Of a stretch of DNA of 64,000 nucleotides, positions 36,101 to 46,244 are shown in pieces. Source of the stretch: Thereva unica (lineage: Eukaryota > Arthropoda > Insecta > Diptera > Therevidae); NCBI GenBank assembly GCA_949987705.1, contig OX465282.1:10838501-10902500 (forward strand), given 5' to 3'. The notes below the pieces were generated by a model that was given only the letters and a program-made list of their open reading frames with translations, searched no databases and was not told where the DNA came from. Each line of letters opens with the position of its first letter. Position 1 is the stretch's first letter. The translations under genes were made by a program, and so were the position numbers.

Positions 36101-38389
36101 CAGGTAAGCGTGCTCAGACGTAGAATTGAGAACTGATTGCGGAACTGGCTCAAGATGATCTAGTTCTTGATACTCCTTTAGGAACTGGTGATATTCCCCT
36201 CGCAGTGTATGACTTGAATTAAGACGTCGTTCTAGTGCACGTAATCTGGCACTAGCCATGAATTCAGTGTTTCCCAATGGTACTGATTCTTGTTTGAATG
36301 GGAGACGAACAACATACCTTCCTGTTTGTTCATCAACGCGACATGTATTTCTAAACAGGGTCTCGCAATAGTGTTCTTCTTCAGAGAGAAGTGCTGGTTG
36401 TTGTGGAAGATCTTCAATCTCCCAAAAGCTTCGCAAAGTTTTATCAATCTTGTCGACGTCAGCATGCAAAATCGTGAGCTCTGATGGCTCCAGGGAGGCA
36501 GTGAAGTTTCCAGCTATAATGTATCCAAATATAGTGTTTTGCATTACAGGTGTCCCTGATGGTGATAGACGCCGTCCCTCTCGCAGAATGTGCAAGGCAT
36601 GGTCTACACCTAACAACACGTCAATTTTATGCGGTATATTGAATTGCGGGTCAGCTAGGTCGTAACTCTCAAGGAAAGTCCAGTCATTGATGTTGAAGGC
36701 AGTTGATGGACATCTGGTGGTTAATCTCGGTAAGATGAGCGCAGTGACAGATATGTTTTGTGCACAGTCAAATCTAGAGCATAAAACTAGATTTACTCTG
36801 CCCTTGGTGAATCCTGATGTTGTATGCCCTATACCTGAGACTTTCATTCTGTACTTCTCCCTTTTGTGCCCAAGCTGTTGAATGAAGTCTTCGCGTATAA
36901 AAGATGCTGTGGAACCAGAGTCGATTAGAATGCGGCATTCCTGCAATGACCCAGTTGCGTCAAGAACGTGTACCAGCGCTGTTGGAAGCAATGATGATGT
37001 TACGGTTGGTGAATTCGTAGATACGAGTGCGGTGATATTTGAGTTTCCAGTTGCTGGTTTGAGGGCTTGTTGGTCCTTCGTGAGAATTGAGGAGCTTGTG
37101 CGGTGAATTCCAAGTGTATGCGGGTTGATAATTCTTGACGAGTTCTCATGGATTGGATGCGGGGAATTGAGATGGTGTGTATTCTGGCTCTCCTGTTCAT
37201 GCAAGGACGAGTGATGTGCTTTGTTGCAAAAATGGCATCTGAATTTGGACTTACATTTTTGTGCGGTATGACCATGGCTGAGACAGTTGAAACAAAGATT
37301 GTTTTGGCTAACAAAGATTCGTCTTGATGGGATATTCATGGTCTTAAAGTCTGAACAGTGGAAAAGATGATGTTCTTTCGTACACTTCGGACATTGTGGC
37401 ACAGTGTTGACATGATGATTGCGCACACTTTTAACGGTCAAATTCCGAGAGGATGAATCAATTGATTCTAGGGCGTCACAGCGTTTATTCAAGAATGCGA
37501 TTAGTTGCTCGAACGATGGCATGTCAGTCGTCGCTGTTGCTTCCGCCCAAGCCTGTCTAGTATCCCCATCGCATTTAGTTATTAAAATGTGGACCAGCCA
37601 AGGATCTCTACTTGTGGCCTCTGTACCAAGTGATTTAATACCCCGAATCAATTCATCTGAAGTGTCCGTAATTCTTCGTAATGAAGCATGTGAACCTTGT
37701 GATACTGTTGCTTGATTCATGAAAGATTTTATATACGATGTTAAAACTTGTTTTTTCTTGTCATACCTTTCCATAAGTTTGTTCCAAGCTTCTATGTAAT
37801 TGTCATTGGTGATTGTAATGTGCTTAATGAGGGATGCGGCCTCATCCTTAAGAGCGCTTTTTAGATGCTGAAATTTATGAACGTTTGACAGCGAGCTTCT
37901 TTGATGCACGGATGAGGTGAACAAATCTTTGAAAGACGGCCAATCCTTATAGTCTCCGTTGAACGTGGGAATATTTATCTGCGGTAATTTTACTTCCAGA
38001 GGATTTGGTGCGTGCTGAGACATGCCATCCAAAACATTTCGTTGTTGCTCGAATAGCCGACTCATCGTTGAATTCAATTGTTCGGTAGTTGCGGATACAC
38101 CACTAATTGAAGGCGTTGAAGCGTTTCGTTGGTTTATTGCCCGACATAATTTCACCTTGGCATTGAAATATTTGGCTTCGAATTCATCGTACTCTGAAGC
38201 AATTTCCTGAAGCACCAATGCGTCATCTATGTTTATGAAGGACTGCCAATGTTCTTCCAATTTCTCTAACCTGGTTGTTATATCCTCAACGCTCGTGGTA
38301 TCAGATATGCCATCAGCGAACGTTAATGTTCGTGTTACTGAGCCCTTTATGCGCCCTCGCTGATTCTTCAACAGGGCAATATCCGCCAT
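33116..38389 (-). CDS. BEL/Pao gag-pol polyprotein
   Basis: This single 1757-aa ORF encodes the proteins for particle formation, reverse transcription and integration. Order by residue: a gag region about 1-320, with a DUF1759-like part around 135-305; zinc-finger cysteines at 333-346 and 366-388 (CFNCLSHGHTAQKC, CHFCNKAHH); aspartic protease with D490-S-G in ILIDSGSTASF; reverse transcriptase about 690-950 with D825 and the YVDD box at 901-904; RNase H about 1065-1200 with D1076, E1120, D1149 and D1195; integrase with H1390/H1395 and C1425/C1428 as a zinc-binding module and a DDE core at D1460, D1526 and E1580; and a DUF5641-like C-terminus about 1655-1757. Length and order are normal for BEL/Pao, in which gag and pol are commonly one frame. 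The ATG lies 182 bases inside the 5' LTR edge. The TAA (33118-33116) ends 23 bases before the 3' LTR. No stop or frameshift was seen. Confidence 0.95.
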   Translation of the reverse strand: MADIALLKNQRGRIKGSVTRTLTFADGISDTTSVEDITTRLEKLEEHWQSFINIDDALVLQEIASEYDEFEAKYFNAKVKLCRAINQRNASTPSISGVSATTEQLNSTMSRLFEQQRNVLDGMSQHAPNPLEVKLPQINIPTFNGDYKDWPSFKDLFTSSVHQRSSLSNVHKFQHLKSALKDEAASLIKHITITNDNYIEAWNKLMERYDKKKQVLTSYIKSFMNQATVSQGSHASLRRITDTSDELIRGIKSLGTEATSRDPWLVHILITKCDGDTRQAWAEATATTDMPSFEQLIAFLNKRCDALESIDSSSRNLTVKSVRNHHVNTVPQCPKCTKEHHLFHCSDFKTMNIPSRRIFVSQNNLCFNCLSHGHTAQKCKSKFRCHFCNKAHHSSLHEQESQNTHHLNSPHPIHENSSRIINPHTLGIHRTSSSILTKDQQALKPATGNSNITALVSTNSPTVTSSLLPTALVHVLDATGSLQECRILIDSGSTASFIREDFIQQLGHKREKYRMKVSGIGHTTSGFTKGRVNLVLCSRFDCAQNISVTALILPRLTTRCPSTAFNINDWTFLESYDLADPQFNIPHKIDVLLGVDHALHILREGRRLSPSGTPVMQNTIFGYIIAGNFTASLEPSELTILHADVDKIDKTLRSFWEIEDLPQQPALLSEEEHYCETLFRNTCRVDEQTGRYVVRLPFKQESVPLGNTEFMASARLRALERRLNSSHTLRGEYHQFLKEYQELDHLEPVPQSVLNSTSEHAYLPHHAVIKPSSTTTKLRVVFDGSATSSSGFSLNQKLCVGPKIQRDLYSILLSFRTYKVAVTADIEKMFRQILVAESDRNYQRILWRYRPEENIEHLWLKTVTYGTASAPFLATRALQQLSIEFEHEFPLAENALKHSFYVDDLMSGADDETTAVNLYLQLTMLLKKRGFTLRKWTSNSQTFLQRIPSSHTSTTMIINEQSDTIKVLGLSWKALEDSFIFDVNLPKDMLPTKRRILSESSRIFDPLGLISPITVGFKILLQQIWIKNYDWDEPIQDELAVKWNTVVGNLSILKTLRIPRWLNTRMNNFELHGFCDASEAAYAAVIYCRSTSSCGESTSTLMTSKTKVAPIKQLSIPRLELCAALLLTKLISSVRTAIQADVACFAWTDSTVVLHWLSSHPSKWKCFIGNRVSEILSTLPRCSWHHVFSKENPADLASRGVSPAELVSSTLWWNGPSWLQTKWRDYIHDLPPDSQTTAIKEMRSRFLATYTTVTVELNETLDKLFSRSSSFIKILRIVARCLRFSVLCKKSNQLLLSNHWLSTTELEAARRCCIQWTQNSTFTSDINSLQKTGSVTTSSPLRSLSPFLDEYNLLRVGGRLENASCPYDTQHPCILPKDHIFTRYLIDYLHKKHFHAGVTLLLHIIRQNYWIISARTAVKRHINNCVSCIKIRARTSQQLMANLPRSRVTFSRAFERVGVDYAGPLFLLRHRGRGAKSVKGYIALFTCFSTRAIHLEAVSELTSDAFIACLKRFTARRGLPSDIFSDNGSNFIGANHKLSEIFKLTTSRAHNSLIADFLSAQKVTWHFTPPAAPHFGGSWESGVKLVKARLRRTIGDTRLTFEEFATLLAQIEALINSRPLTQLSDDISSLDVLTPSHFLIGKTMVALPESSAGTVPLSARSRWRFLQRLHQEFWKRWHMEYLTTLQHRPKWTTIEDNLKIGELVLVKEENLPPTAWLLARILKVHPGADNLIRVVTLKTARGELKRPVNKVCRLPIC

Positions 38390-38547
38390 TGTGTAGAAAA
38401 TTTATTGAATTTTAAATTATTTGAAGGTAGTAAATTAGTTGACTATTTAGCTATACTTATGCGGGCACGCTTCTATCTTCGACGGACAAAATGACTTCCG
38501 GCTGATTCTTTTTGTAGGTATTCCCCTTCACTTTCTTTGCAGGCTAT

Positions 38548-38565
38548 TCCCGGGTTTCGGCACCA
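38548..38565 (-). other. Primer-binding site, tRNA-Phe type
   Basis: Read on the plus strand this is TCCCGGGTTTCGGCACCA, the 3' end of animal tRNA-Phe(GAA) as remembered, including CCA, over 18 nt. On the element's strand it is the complementary site starting TGGTGCCGAAACC, six bases inside the 5' LTR, where minus-strand cDNA synthesis would be primed. Confidence 0.85.
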
Positions 38566-38571
38566 TAAATA

Positions 38572-38899
38572 TGTTAGGAATAATTGTAATAATGGTAGGA
38601 ATTAATTCCTGTTTAAATAAAAGTTTATCCTAACAAAATTATATTTTTTATTTTTACTTTTATTTTTAAGTTAAAAGAATTATAACGCGACAATTTCCAA
38701 CGAATTCTTGATGTGAACTGATTTTTCCCAAATGTTTTCTTCAAAAGTCCTAAAAAGGTCCTAAGCATGCCTTGCATTACTAAATTTCCAGTACAGTGCT
38801 TATGCTAAGTGTGAAATGCATTACAAGCATGCCTTGCATTACTGAATTTCCAATACAGTGCTTATGCTAAGTGTGAAATGCATTACCAAATCCCCAACA
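38572..38899 (-). repeat. 5' LTR of the BEL/Pao element
   Basis: 328 bp with TG...CA ends. It contains the same 62-bp tandem duplication as the other LTR. The one difference from the 3' LTR is G instead of A in the second duplicate (ATTACTGAATTTCC here). In transcript orientation this copy should carry the promoter, but no clear TATA box can be singled out in such AT-rich sequence. Confidence 0.95.
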
Positions 38900-38904
38900 C
38901 TGCG
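38900..38904. repeat. Right target-site duplication (CTGCG)
   Basis: Matches 32760-32764. The pair restores the empty site GTA-CTGCG-ATCACT, in a GATC-rich flank. Confidence 0.95.
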
Positions 38905-40600
38905 ATCACTCTCTCTCTGCGATCATTCTCTGTACATACGTAGTGATCTTGCCGAGATCTTTGAATTGAATCTTCAACATATCCAGGAGTGGGCAAATAG
39001 AATTTTAGTTGATCTCTTTACTGATCTTTTGTGGCTAGGGCAAAAGTGATCATTGTTTAAAATTAGATCTTTTAAATGTCTGATCTTTATGTAGAGATAT
39101 ATATGCATGTACGTCCTTCTATATCACACGATCACCCGATTCGTTTTTCGTCTACCATCGATCTTCTTTATACAATTTCGACAATGACATGGAATATGTT
39201 TCTCCAAAATAATATAACAAGAAGAAGACGACGAAAAAAGAGTTGAAGATCGTTAAGAATACATGAATATTAAAAAAATAAAATCTTTCTTAAAATCAAC
39301 ATCAACGAATGAATTATTCCTTAAGTCGGCCTGGGCATTAGCCAAAAGATGTGTCCCTTTTCTTGTGAGAATCAACAAATCTAACAACAACAACAGCAAC
39401 AATTCTCATCACATATAGGGGTGCGGTTTCTGTATAAGATTGTATGTTTGATCTTCATTCGTATGCTATTCAAATTCTTTAAACCGATCTTGCATTTTTG
39501 GTCTTTCTTCCCTACCATTTCTCTCTCTCTATCATTCTAATTCATCCTTGTTTGGGATGACAGCACAAGTCTAGATATTCTATTGTATGTTTTGTGATAG
39601 TCCAGACAATAGATTAAGGGAAATTTATACTTTTAGAAGAAAAAAATTAAATAATAAGAAGAGATGAAAACAACAGAAGAAAAAAAAAACATTCGAGAGT
39701 ATAAAAGATCTTCTGAAGTGATACGAGGTAAACGGTAGGCTTTGTATTGAATTTTAAAAGGATTACCTACCGCTGCTGGTGAAAATATATATATATGGTG
39801 GTGATAAGATGGACGAGGTAATATTTATGCAGGATATGTGCTGCCAGTTGGAGGATCGTTTTTTGTTATTGTCCGGGTTGAGATGAGATTGGTAGAATGT
39901 AGGTGTGATAACTTTTAAGTATCTAATGAAAAAAGAGGAGGGATTTGATTGATGACATGTAGGAAAAACTAGCTTGGGTAAAGGACTATTCTATTGTTAT
40001 GCCCTAAGTACAGCCAGAGTTGATTCAACAATATTTAAGCAGGCCCCAACCAGAGGCAAGCACTTAAGACTCTGTTTTGTCCACTAAATATAAATAGAGA
40101 CTTTCAAATGCTTTTGGCAGTAGTCTCTGTATGCCAATATTTTTGGACCAACTAAATTTTATTTAAACTATACATTTAGGTTGCAAGATCACAACAGAAA
40201 AAAGGAGGGAATGATCAATATAAAGTCCTATCACGCTTATTGGATAACCTGGTTGGTAGGTAAGTGTAGAGCTGCCTCTAGTGGGACCGAAGGCCCATTA
40301 GCGCTTGGCGAACCGTATTGCCACAACTCGTGTTCAGTAGTTGTTTGATCGGGTATGACAAAGCCTAAAGCCATCCTGTGGAATTTAGGAAAATTATCAG
40401 TCGCCATGATGAACAGTCTGATTGCAAAGAGTCCAGACAAAGCTATTACATCCTCTTTTCCCCTTTTATGTCCTTTCTTATGTCCCCACTTATACGCCAA
40501 AGTGTTAACCATGATGATGGCTGCGCGGCAAGCCAGTAGTTAAAGACTGCTGATAACAAACGATTCCTCTGATTCTCGGGCAAGTTCGGATGGTCTTATC
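38905..40600. other. Stretch without a recognised gene
   Basis: Starts GATC-rich (ATCACTCTCTCTCTGCGATC) and continues AT-rich. A 91-aa minus ORF (40512-40237) is unrecognised. Confidence 0.45.
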
Positions 40601-40692
40601 CTAATAAGCGGTTCTGGCTGGATGGACTCTTTTTCCCGCACTCGTGGGACCTTTTATGGAAAAATCCAAAAAAGTTGAGCCTGCCAGATACT

Positions 40693-41113
40693 GGCCGTGT
40701 TTTTTTAATGAACTGGGTTTTGAGTTCATTAAAAAAACGGCAAGGAAAATTTTGCAAAACTTCAACTGAATCTATCTTCAGGGTTTTTAACGTCAACTGT
40801 CGCCGTTAGCATTTGTGATTTTAAATACAAAGTTTGGTTTTGTAAAAATCCAGACATGCATGAAATTGTCTAGGTCAAAGAGAATACGTTTCACAAATTA
40901 GTCTTTTACTTGTAGAATCCACAGATTATTTTGTCTCACTGTCTAGTGATAAACAATTAAAATATGGAATTTCAAACGTGGTCTTACAGTGCATAAATTT
41001 GAAGCTCCCGCCATGCTATGGTTCTCGATAGAGACCCAGATAGACCCCGATAGAACCTGGGTTTTCAGTTTTGTATGGCGAAGAAACAGCCAGTTCATTA
41101 AAAAAACACGGCC
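40693..41113. mobile_element. MITE, 421 bp, with perfect 24-bp TIRs
   Basis: The left end starts GGCCGTGTTTTTTTAATGAA and its first 24 bases are the exact inverse of 41090-41113. The left TIR is itself followed by a subterminal inverse (AGTTCATTAAAAAAACGGC at 40724-40742), so the left end forms a hairpin. The related direct phrase CTGGGTTTT(G/C)AGTT occurs inside both ends. No clear target duplication. The right end directly abuts a LINE relic, suggesting insertion into it. Confidence 0.85.
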
Positions 41114-41290
41114 ACAATTGTATTCAAGGCGGGAACGAATTTAGTATTTGTAGATAGCAGCCAAGGCGGCTGGCTGGAGGAGGAAATTGCATCTCTTAAG
41201 AAATCCAAGGCATTGGAAGGTTTTGCTGTCATTTTTGCCACAGCTACTGCTATTAGTGACGAAAACCAGCGGTCCAAGGTGATGATTGAT
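41114..41290 (-). pseudogene. LINE post-RT relic interrupted at the MITE
   Basis: The minus strand reads LDFLRDAISSSSQP and, after a frame change, AAIYKY*IRSRLEYNCG, matching the LINE phrase FLKRCKxxxSSSxxxxIYKSYIRPxLEYNCxIWAGA. The nucleotide stretch at 41168-41210 also resembles the inverse of 51093-51140 in the LINE at 50612. The reading stops where the MITE begins. Confidence 0.6.
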
Positions 41291-41294
41291 TTAA

Positions 41295-41515
41295 TTATCT
41301 GAATATTTTAAATTGATGGATGCTTGCATGAACGTGTAATGGACGCCTTAAAGGCATTCCTAGGATGTTAAGACTTGAATCAGCCGGTAAGCCGGCTCCA
41401 TACTCACGTGAATGGTTTCCTCGCCTAGTTCGCTCCTTGTTTTCCGTTCTTAGTGGATACGTGATAAATTCCTGCCGTGAATTCACTGCGTAAGTGTGGA
41501 GCCGCCTTTAAGTTC
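41295..41515 (-). repeat. Dispersed repeat family R, copy 3 (partial)
   Basis: Its inverse (GTGAATTCACGGCAGGAATT ... GGAGCGAACTAGGCGAGGAA, ACCATTCACGTGAG) is related to 52280-52390 and 57490-57590. The decayed translations share NSRxEF.xxPxxxExKxRxRRxNHSR. Only the central part is present. Confidence 0.7.
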
Positions 41516-41619
41516 CCTTCTCCCACTGAGATAAGATATACATATATCGGTGTTTCACAACATCTCACCAAAGGGGAGAGGGGTCCAAATTCATTACACG
41601 ACTTACTTGCCCCCTCTCT

Positions 41620-42250
41620 TTTGCAATATGGTCTGGAGGCGCAATAAGAAAAGAACTCGTTTATTTCAACGTTTTGCCGCGGCAGGACTGTTGTTAGCCC
41701 TGCGGAAACACAAATCCCAGTCGATAGCTGCGAAAAAACGAATAATCTCAAGCTAATTGGTTCCCCCTTAGAGACAAAAGAATCAAGCTAGTTTAGGATA
41801 CGGAATTGGTACTCATATGAGTTTTTGGATTTCGATTCTTCTCACGTAAGTCTCGATACTTTTGGCCTAGTACTCATATGATTACTTATAGGGTAAAATC
41901 TAGGTTTCGCTTGTGTCCTTCCTATAAAACCATCTAATCGGCCTGGGCAACCCGTATAACGCTGGTTTCACAGAAAGCGGCAATCTTTTCGGCAGTTGTG
42001 GATAGTAGTCGATAACAATTTATTATGGAGGATCTAACACTGCAACAACGAGTTTTACACCTTGTTATAGGCGATCAACATTTTAGGCAAACAAAATCAT
42101 CATGAGTAACGAAGAGGCACATTTAGCATTGGCCGGTCTCGTTAATATCCAGAATAACCGGTATATCGACTTTAAAAACTTCCGAATTGATACACCAACG
42201 ACCACTTCAGACTCATAGAGTGACTGTATGATATCCCATTTGTGCCGGCT
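41620..42250 (+). other. Unassigned; short basic ORF
   Basis: A frame ending at 41756 reads MVWRRNKKRTRLFQRFAAAG, LLLALRKHKSQSIAAKKRI. The Arg/Lys-rich, Ala/Leu-rich start recalls the N-termini of some HARBI1-type transposases, but no catalytic region follows. Its position beside a family R copy makes a decayed DNA transposon possible. Speculative. Confidence 0.25.
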
Positions 42251-42861
42251 TCATAATTTGGGCTGTTCTTTGAGGTTTCTAGGGGCAACCTTGTAAGTTA
42301 CTGGTACAGGTACTGATGATAATAGTAAGACTATAAGGTTCCGGCATCCCCTTCCTACTGTTCTATACTCCACGACATTGTGAGGGGGGGGGGGGGTTAT
42401 GTCCGTGGTGCGTAGTTTGTGTCTATGATGTGGAAGGAGCTTTTTCCGCTTGAAGGTATGAAATGGGGTTTGTGTTCGCTGTGCCATGTAAGCTTTTGGT
42501 GTCTGTAGGTATGCGAAGGGGTTTATAGTAGGAGAGCCAACTAAATGGTGATATACTGAAGCTCACCATACCATACTCTGACGCCCTCGAGTATTTCCAA
42601 CTATCGCCCTATGCGTGCGGCGCTATATATCAGGCTTAGATATGGTAGAAGTAATAAACAGAGTGCAAGGTACGCCCCATATGTTAATCTGCCGAGTTTG
42701 AGTAAATCCCAAAATCCCCTCTTGGACTGCCCTACTTTTAGGTGCGTTGAGATGGGCGCTTATGGGTATGCAATACGTTTAATCCTGTAGTGACCGCGTA
42801 ATAACCAAACTGTTTTCAAGTGTTTCCGGTGATTGGGATGACGGAACCTTATAACTTTACT

Positions 42862-43020
42862 ACTGATGGTCGCTACTGTAACATTTAAAAAAAAACTTTC
42901 TTGTGTCCGAATTGAATCAAAATGTAGGCCTACAGCATATGTGGTTGCAAGAGGATGGTGCTACATATCACAAGGCTCGTCCTACGATGCAAAATGTTGA
43001 CATCGGCCTGACGATTATAA
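42862..43020 (+). pseudogene. Mariner-like transposase relic (second catalytic Asp region)
   Basis: HMWLQEDGATYHKARPTM (42936-42989) matches the mariner/Tc1 block xMWFQQDGATCHTARPTM, which contains the second catalytic aspartate (EDGA). Upstream TDGRYCNI and LSCPELNQ-like fragments are in shifted frames with a stop. The rest of the transposase is not found. Confidence 0.7.
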
Positions 43021-43184
43021 AATGAGTTTTTTCTTTTGAGCCAGTACAATGTCATACTTCAAATAAGGCGAGGTGTCATTGTAACAATGTACTGCCCCGT
43101 GTAACTTCGTCTCAACTCTTCTATTTGGTTATATTTTAGATATTCTATGTGGAAGAAAAGGTGAAAAAATGAAAAAAACGTTGC

Positions 43185-43240
43185 CGCTGTATGGAATCGA
43201 ATCACATACCTCTGAGATGGCGGTAGAGGCTTAAAATTCC
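43185..43240 (-). repeat. tRNA-derived SINE-like head
   Basis: Inverse strand: TTAAGCCTCTACCGCCATCT, CAGAGGTATGTGATTCGATTC. The B-box-like GTGATTCGATTCC is near consensus. Same spacing as the copies at 28325, 58308 and 60455. Confidence 0.4.
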
Positions 43241-43249
43241 CTTGGACTT

Positions 43250-46225
43250 TTTAATAAAAGTAATTAACAGAAACAAAAGAAAAACTAATTAAAATAGTGC
43301 TAAATTATCTAATAATATCAAAACACCCTTTTAAGGAAATAAATACCCTCCGAAAACCCCAAAATATTTCATGTTATCTATACTAACCCCTTTCCCCACC
43401 ATGTACCAACCAAACCAACAAACTTAAAGATACATTTCCAATTTTCTATTAACTATTTTCGATTCACCTTGATATTTTGCCCTCACTCTTTAATAATAAT
43501 AATAATTTCCCCCCTTTAGGGATATACGCGCGGCGTATATCCCCATATCATAAGAGAACCAAACCCAAAAATCCCCTGAGGCATAATGAAAATGGGAGTG
43601 TTTCTTTTCCATAATCGGGGGTATTGTGGTTGTGTTTTTAATCAGCTTACGGGAAAAACCTACTTCTCACCCCTATCGAACACTAACCTAACCCCCAACC
43701 CCTATACCCTATACCAACCACATGAGAGCTTTTCGATTATATATTTTTTTTTCTTCTTCTTCGTTTTTGTAAGATTACAGCAACAACTAAAGTAGTCATT
43801 GGCACGGCATTCATAGAATCTATATAGAGAGAGAGTGAGTGTAGAAGAGTGTACTGGAGTTAAGGTAGACGATTCCTAATAGCGCGTACCCTACTACCAC
43901 AATCATGGGTGTTCATTCTGTGATAGTGCCATAATTTCTTGGCCTTAATTTGTTGAAGCTGATCCCCTTTAGTTTCGCTGCAAAAAGAAAATCTGACCGC
44001 GGCGGTGGGAATGGGAAGAGCGGACCTTAGAGGTTTTATATAGGTTGGATTTTTGATAAGGTTGTGGAGTTTTATTTTTAACTCGATCTTAACTGTTTTT
44101 TTTTTTTTGGGAAATGGTGGGGATTAAATTTAATTAAGAAGAATCTTTTTTAGATAGGATATATCAATAAAACTCAGACCAATGTAGCTAGTAGAACTTA
44201 TCAGATGGAGGAGTATTTCTAATCAAGCACACACCCCCGCAAGATTTATATAGAAGACTAGAAAAAGAGTCCTTAGGCCACTAATCAACCAACAAGAGAG
44301 CCAGCCAACCAACCAAGCAACTAACCACCGAAAAAATTAGGGGACTTTGACACGCAACGCAATCCGAAACGTTCGATTTTGTTGCGTTGTGAAGAAGGAA
44401 GCTCTGCCATAGGTTCGTGTGTGTATAGACTTAAAGATTTTTTCCGGGGAATCCCCAACCCCTTGAGTAACTCGTTTATCTTTAAGACGGACTAACTCAC
44501 CCCCGGGCAGTTCTCCGCAAAAAAAATAGAAAACTTCACGCCACCACTTGGGGCTAATGAAAAAATTATTTTTAACTCATTACATTCTACCCGGAAGGGG
44601 TAGAAAAGGAGGGGAAGGGGGTTTGTTTGAGTGGACTGTCTGGAAAGTAAATTTTTTTTGTTAGATTTTCTTTTCTAGTGATTTTTTTTTGTCTTTCTGC
44701 AAAAGGGTTGAAGCCATGATATACTGCGAGGATTGGGTGGTTGAAATCATAACTAATTTCCCCCCCTAGAAAAAAAGGGCGCCTAATTTGAATTTGAATT
44801 TTCCTCCACTTTTCCTCTCCCGCAATCTTACGTACTTTTAAAAGTAGCGAGTCTTCTGTGGTTTTTTTTTTATATGATTTTTATTTTTTTGTAGAACCTT
44901 TAGGGCACAACGTTTATGAAGACTACCACCCCTATATATTCTACATAAACCTACCCCCTCAACAGGAAAAAAAAACATGACTTGCCCAACATTTCTTAAT
45001 GGACTTGAAGAAATTCCTCGTTTTATTTAAGAAACGAAGAAACGAAAAAAAAATCTCAAAAAAAGGCGAGAGTCAAAATGGATCGTTGAAGAATATTGAT
45101 TTTTAATTCTGCACCACCACCACCCCTAATTGTTGTTGCTGTTGTTGTTGTTGCTTCTCCTGCTGTTGGTGTAGTTTCATTCTTGTGAAATATGAAATTA
45201 TTCAATATTTTTTTTTCTTCATTTTTTTTCTTTTCTTTTTTTATTTTGAATTCCCTTTTTCTTTACTGAATTACGAGGGCCACTTAATGGCGCCTCAAGT
45301 TAAAAATAGATCGGCATCAAGGTGGTAATTAGCTCTCCTGGCTATGTATATAAAGGTGAAGGAATTTACGGGAGACAGGTGTTAATATTGTTAATGCAGG
45401 TACACTAATGGGTCAGAGTCAAGAGAGAGAATGAAGTGAAGATGAAAAAAAAAAGAATAAACGAAACAAGAATAAAGGAATGAAAGAATAAGGTAGAAAA
45501 AACACTTATACACACACACAAACACAGAATTTATACAGGGATATTTTGAATACATAGAAAAAAGGAAAGAATGAAAAAAAGGTGTATTAAAGGTGAGAGA
45601 CGATATGGACAAAATTGATGGAAACACTCAAGTCGAAGAGATGGGATGGTTTTGATAAGTTTTGTGTGGCTAAGAATATGTTTTGATGATGAATGGGAAT
45701 ATCGAGGAGAGAAAAGTGGTAGTTTTTTGTTGGAAGGGCGGTTTTTTAGTAATATTTCAACACATATAAAAAACCTGCAATTATAGAAGAAATGGGATTA
45801 ATTTTTTAAGGATTTTAGTTGGTTATCGGAATGACCACTCTGCAATACATACTTCTTTAGCTATGATGGCAGGGCACAACGATGGCAGGAACGTACGTTT
45901 GTAGTTCAAAAGTTTGTCGATGAAGAGATTCACGATCTCTACTTTTCCAGAAGAATATACGTTTCTACTAATAATGCAATCAGCATCTTTGACCTTCCCT
46001 TTCTTTCCATTTCAGAAAAAACTACAATATCTGTAGGTAGTACTACTAGATCATAATATGGAATATGGTTGATCAGTACAAGATCAGTGATCGTTATGGT
46101 TAATATAAAACCATATTTATTTTTAATTTATCCTTCATGCTTAAGGAGACCAAGTGGTTGTGATTGTGATATCTAGATCAGTCTTGACGAAAAAAAAACT
46201 TTTATATCTAGTCTAAGGATGAACC
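43250..46225. other. AT-rich stretch without a gene
   Basis: Includes a hairpin at 43519-43543 (GGGATATACGC/GCGTATATCCC, 3-nt loop), a (TTG)n run at 45131-45153, T-tracts at 45210-45245 and CA/AC-rich patches. No coding exon recognised. Confidence 0.5.
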
Positions 46226-46244
46226 TTAGGTTAGGTTAGGTTAG
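46226..46244 (-). repeat. (TTAGG)3 tail at a LINE 3' end
   Basis: TTAGGTTAGGTTAGGTTAG on the plus strand, i.e. CTAACCTAACC on the LINE's strand. It directly follows the 3' UTR of the LINE relic at 46245-47860, so it reads as that element's simple-repeat 3' tail. Confidence 0.75.

Larger units (their letters stand above)
32765..38899 (-). mobile_element. Intact BEL/Pao LTR retrotransposon
   Basis: A complete 6135-bp element in minus orientation. The 5' LTR is 38572-38899 and the 3' LTR 32765-33092. Each is 328 bp, starts TGTTAG and ends CCAACA, and they differ at a single base by my comparison, so the insertion is recent. It is flanked by the 5-bp target duplication CTGCG (32760-32764 and 38900-38904). 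In transcript order it has the LTR, a tRNA-Phe primer-binding site, a short leader, one gag-pol ORF of 1757 codons, a purine tract and the LTR. There is no envelope ORF. Assignment to BEL/Pao rests on the gag/protease/RT/integrase domain set with a C-terminal DUF5641-like region. Nothing visible is broken, so it may be autonomous. Confidence 0.95.

Noticed and set aside
45760..45800. Second ratchet-point candidate (minus strand TATAATTGCAG|GTTTTT)
   Set aside because: The acceptor half is good, but GTTTTT is a poor 5' splice site.
46226..46244. TTAGG repeats as a telomere
   Set aside because: Only three units, in the middle of the window, directly attached to a LINE 3' UTR.
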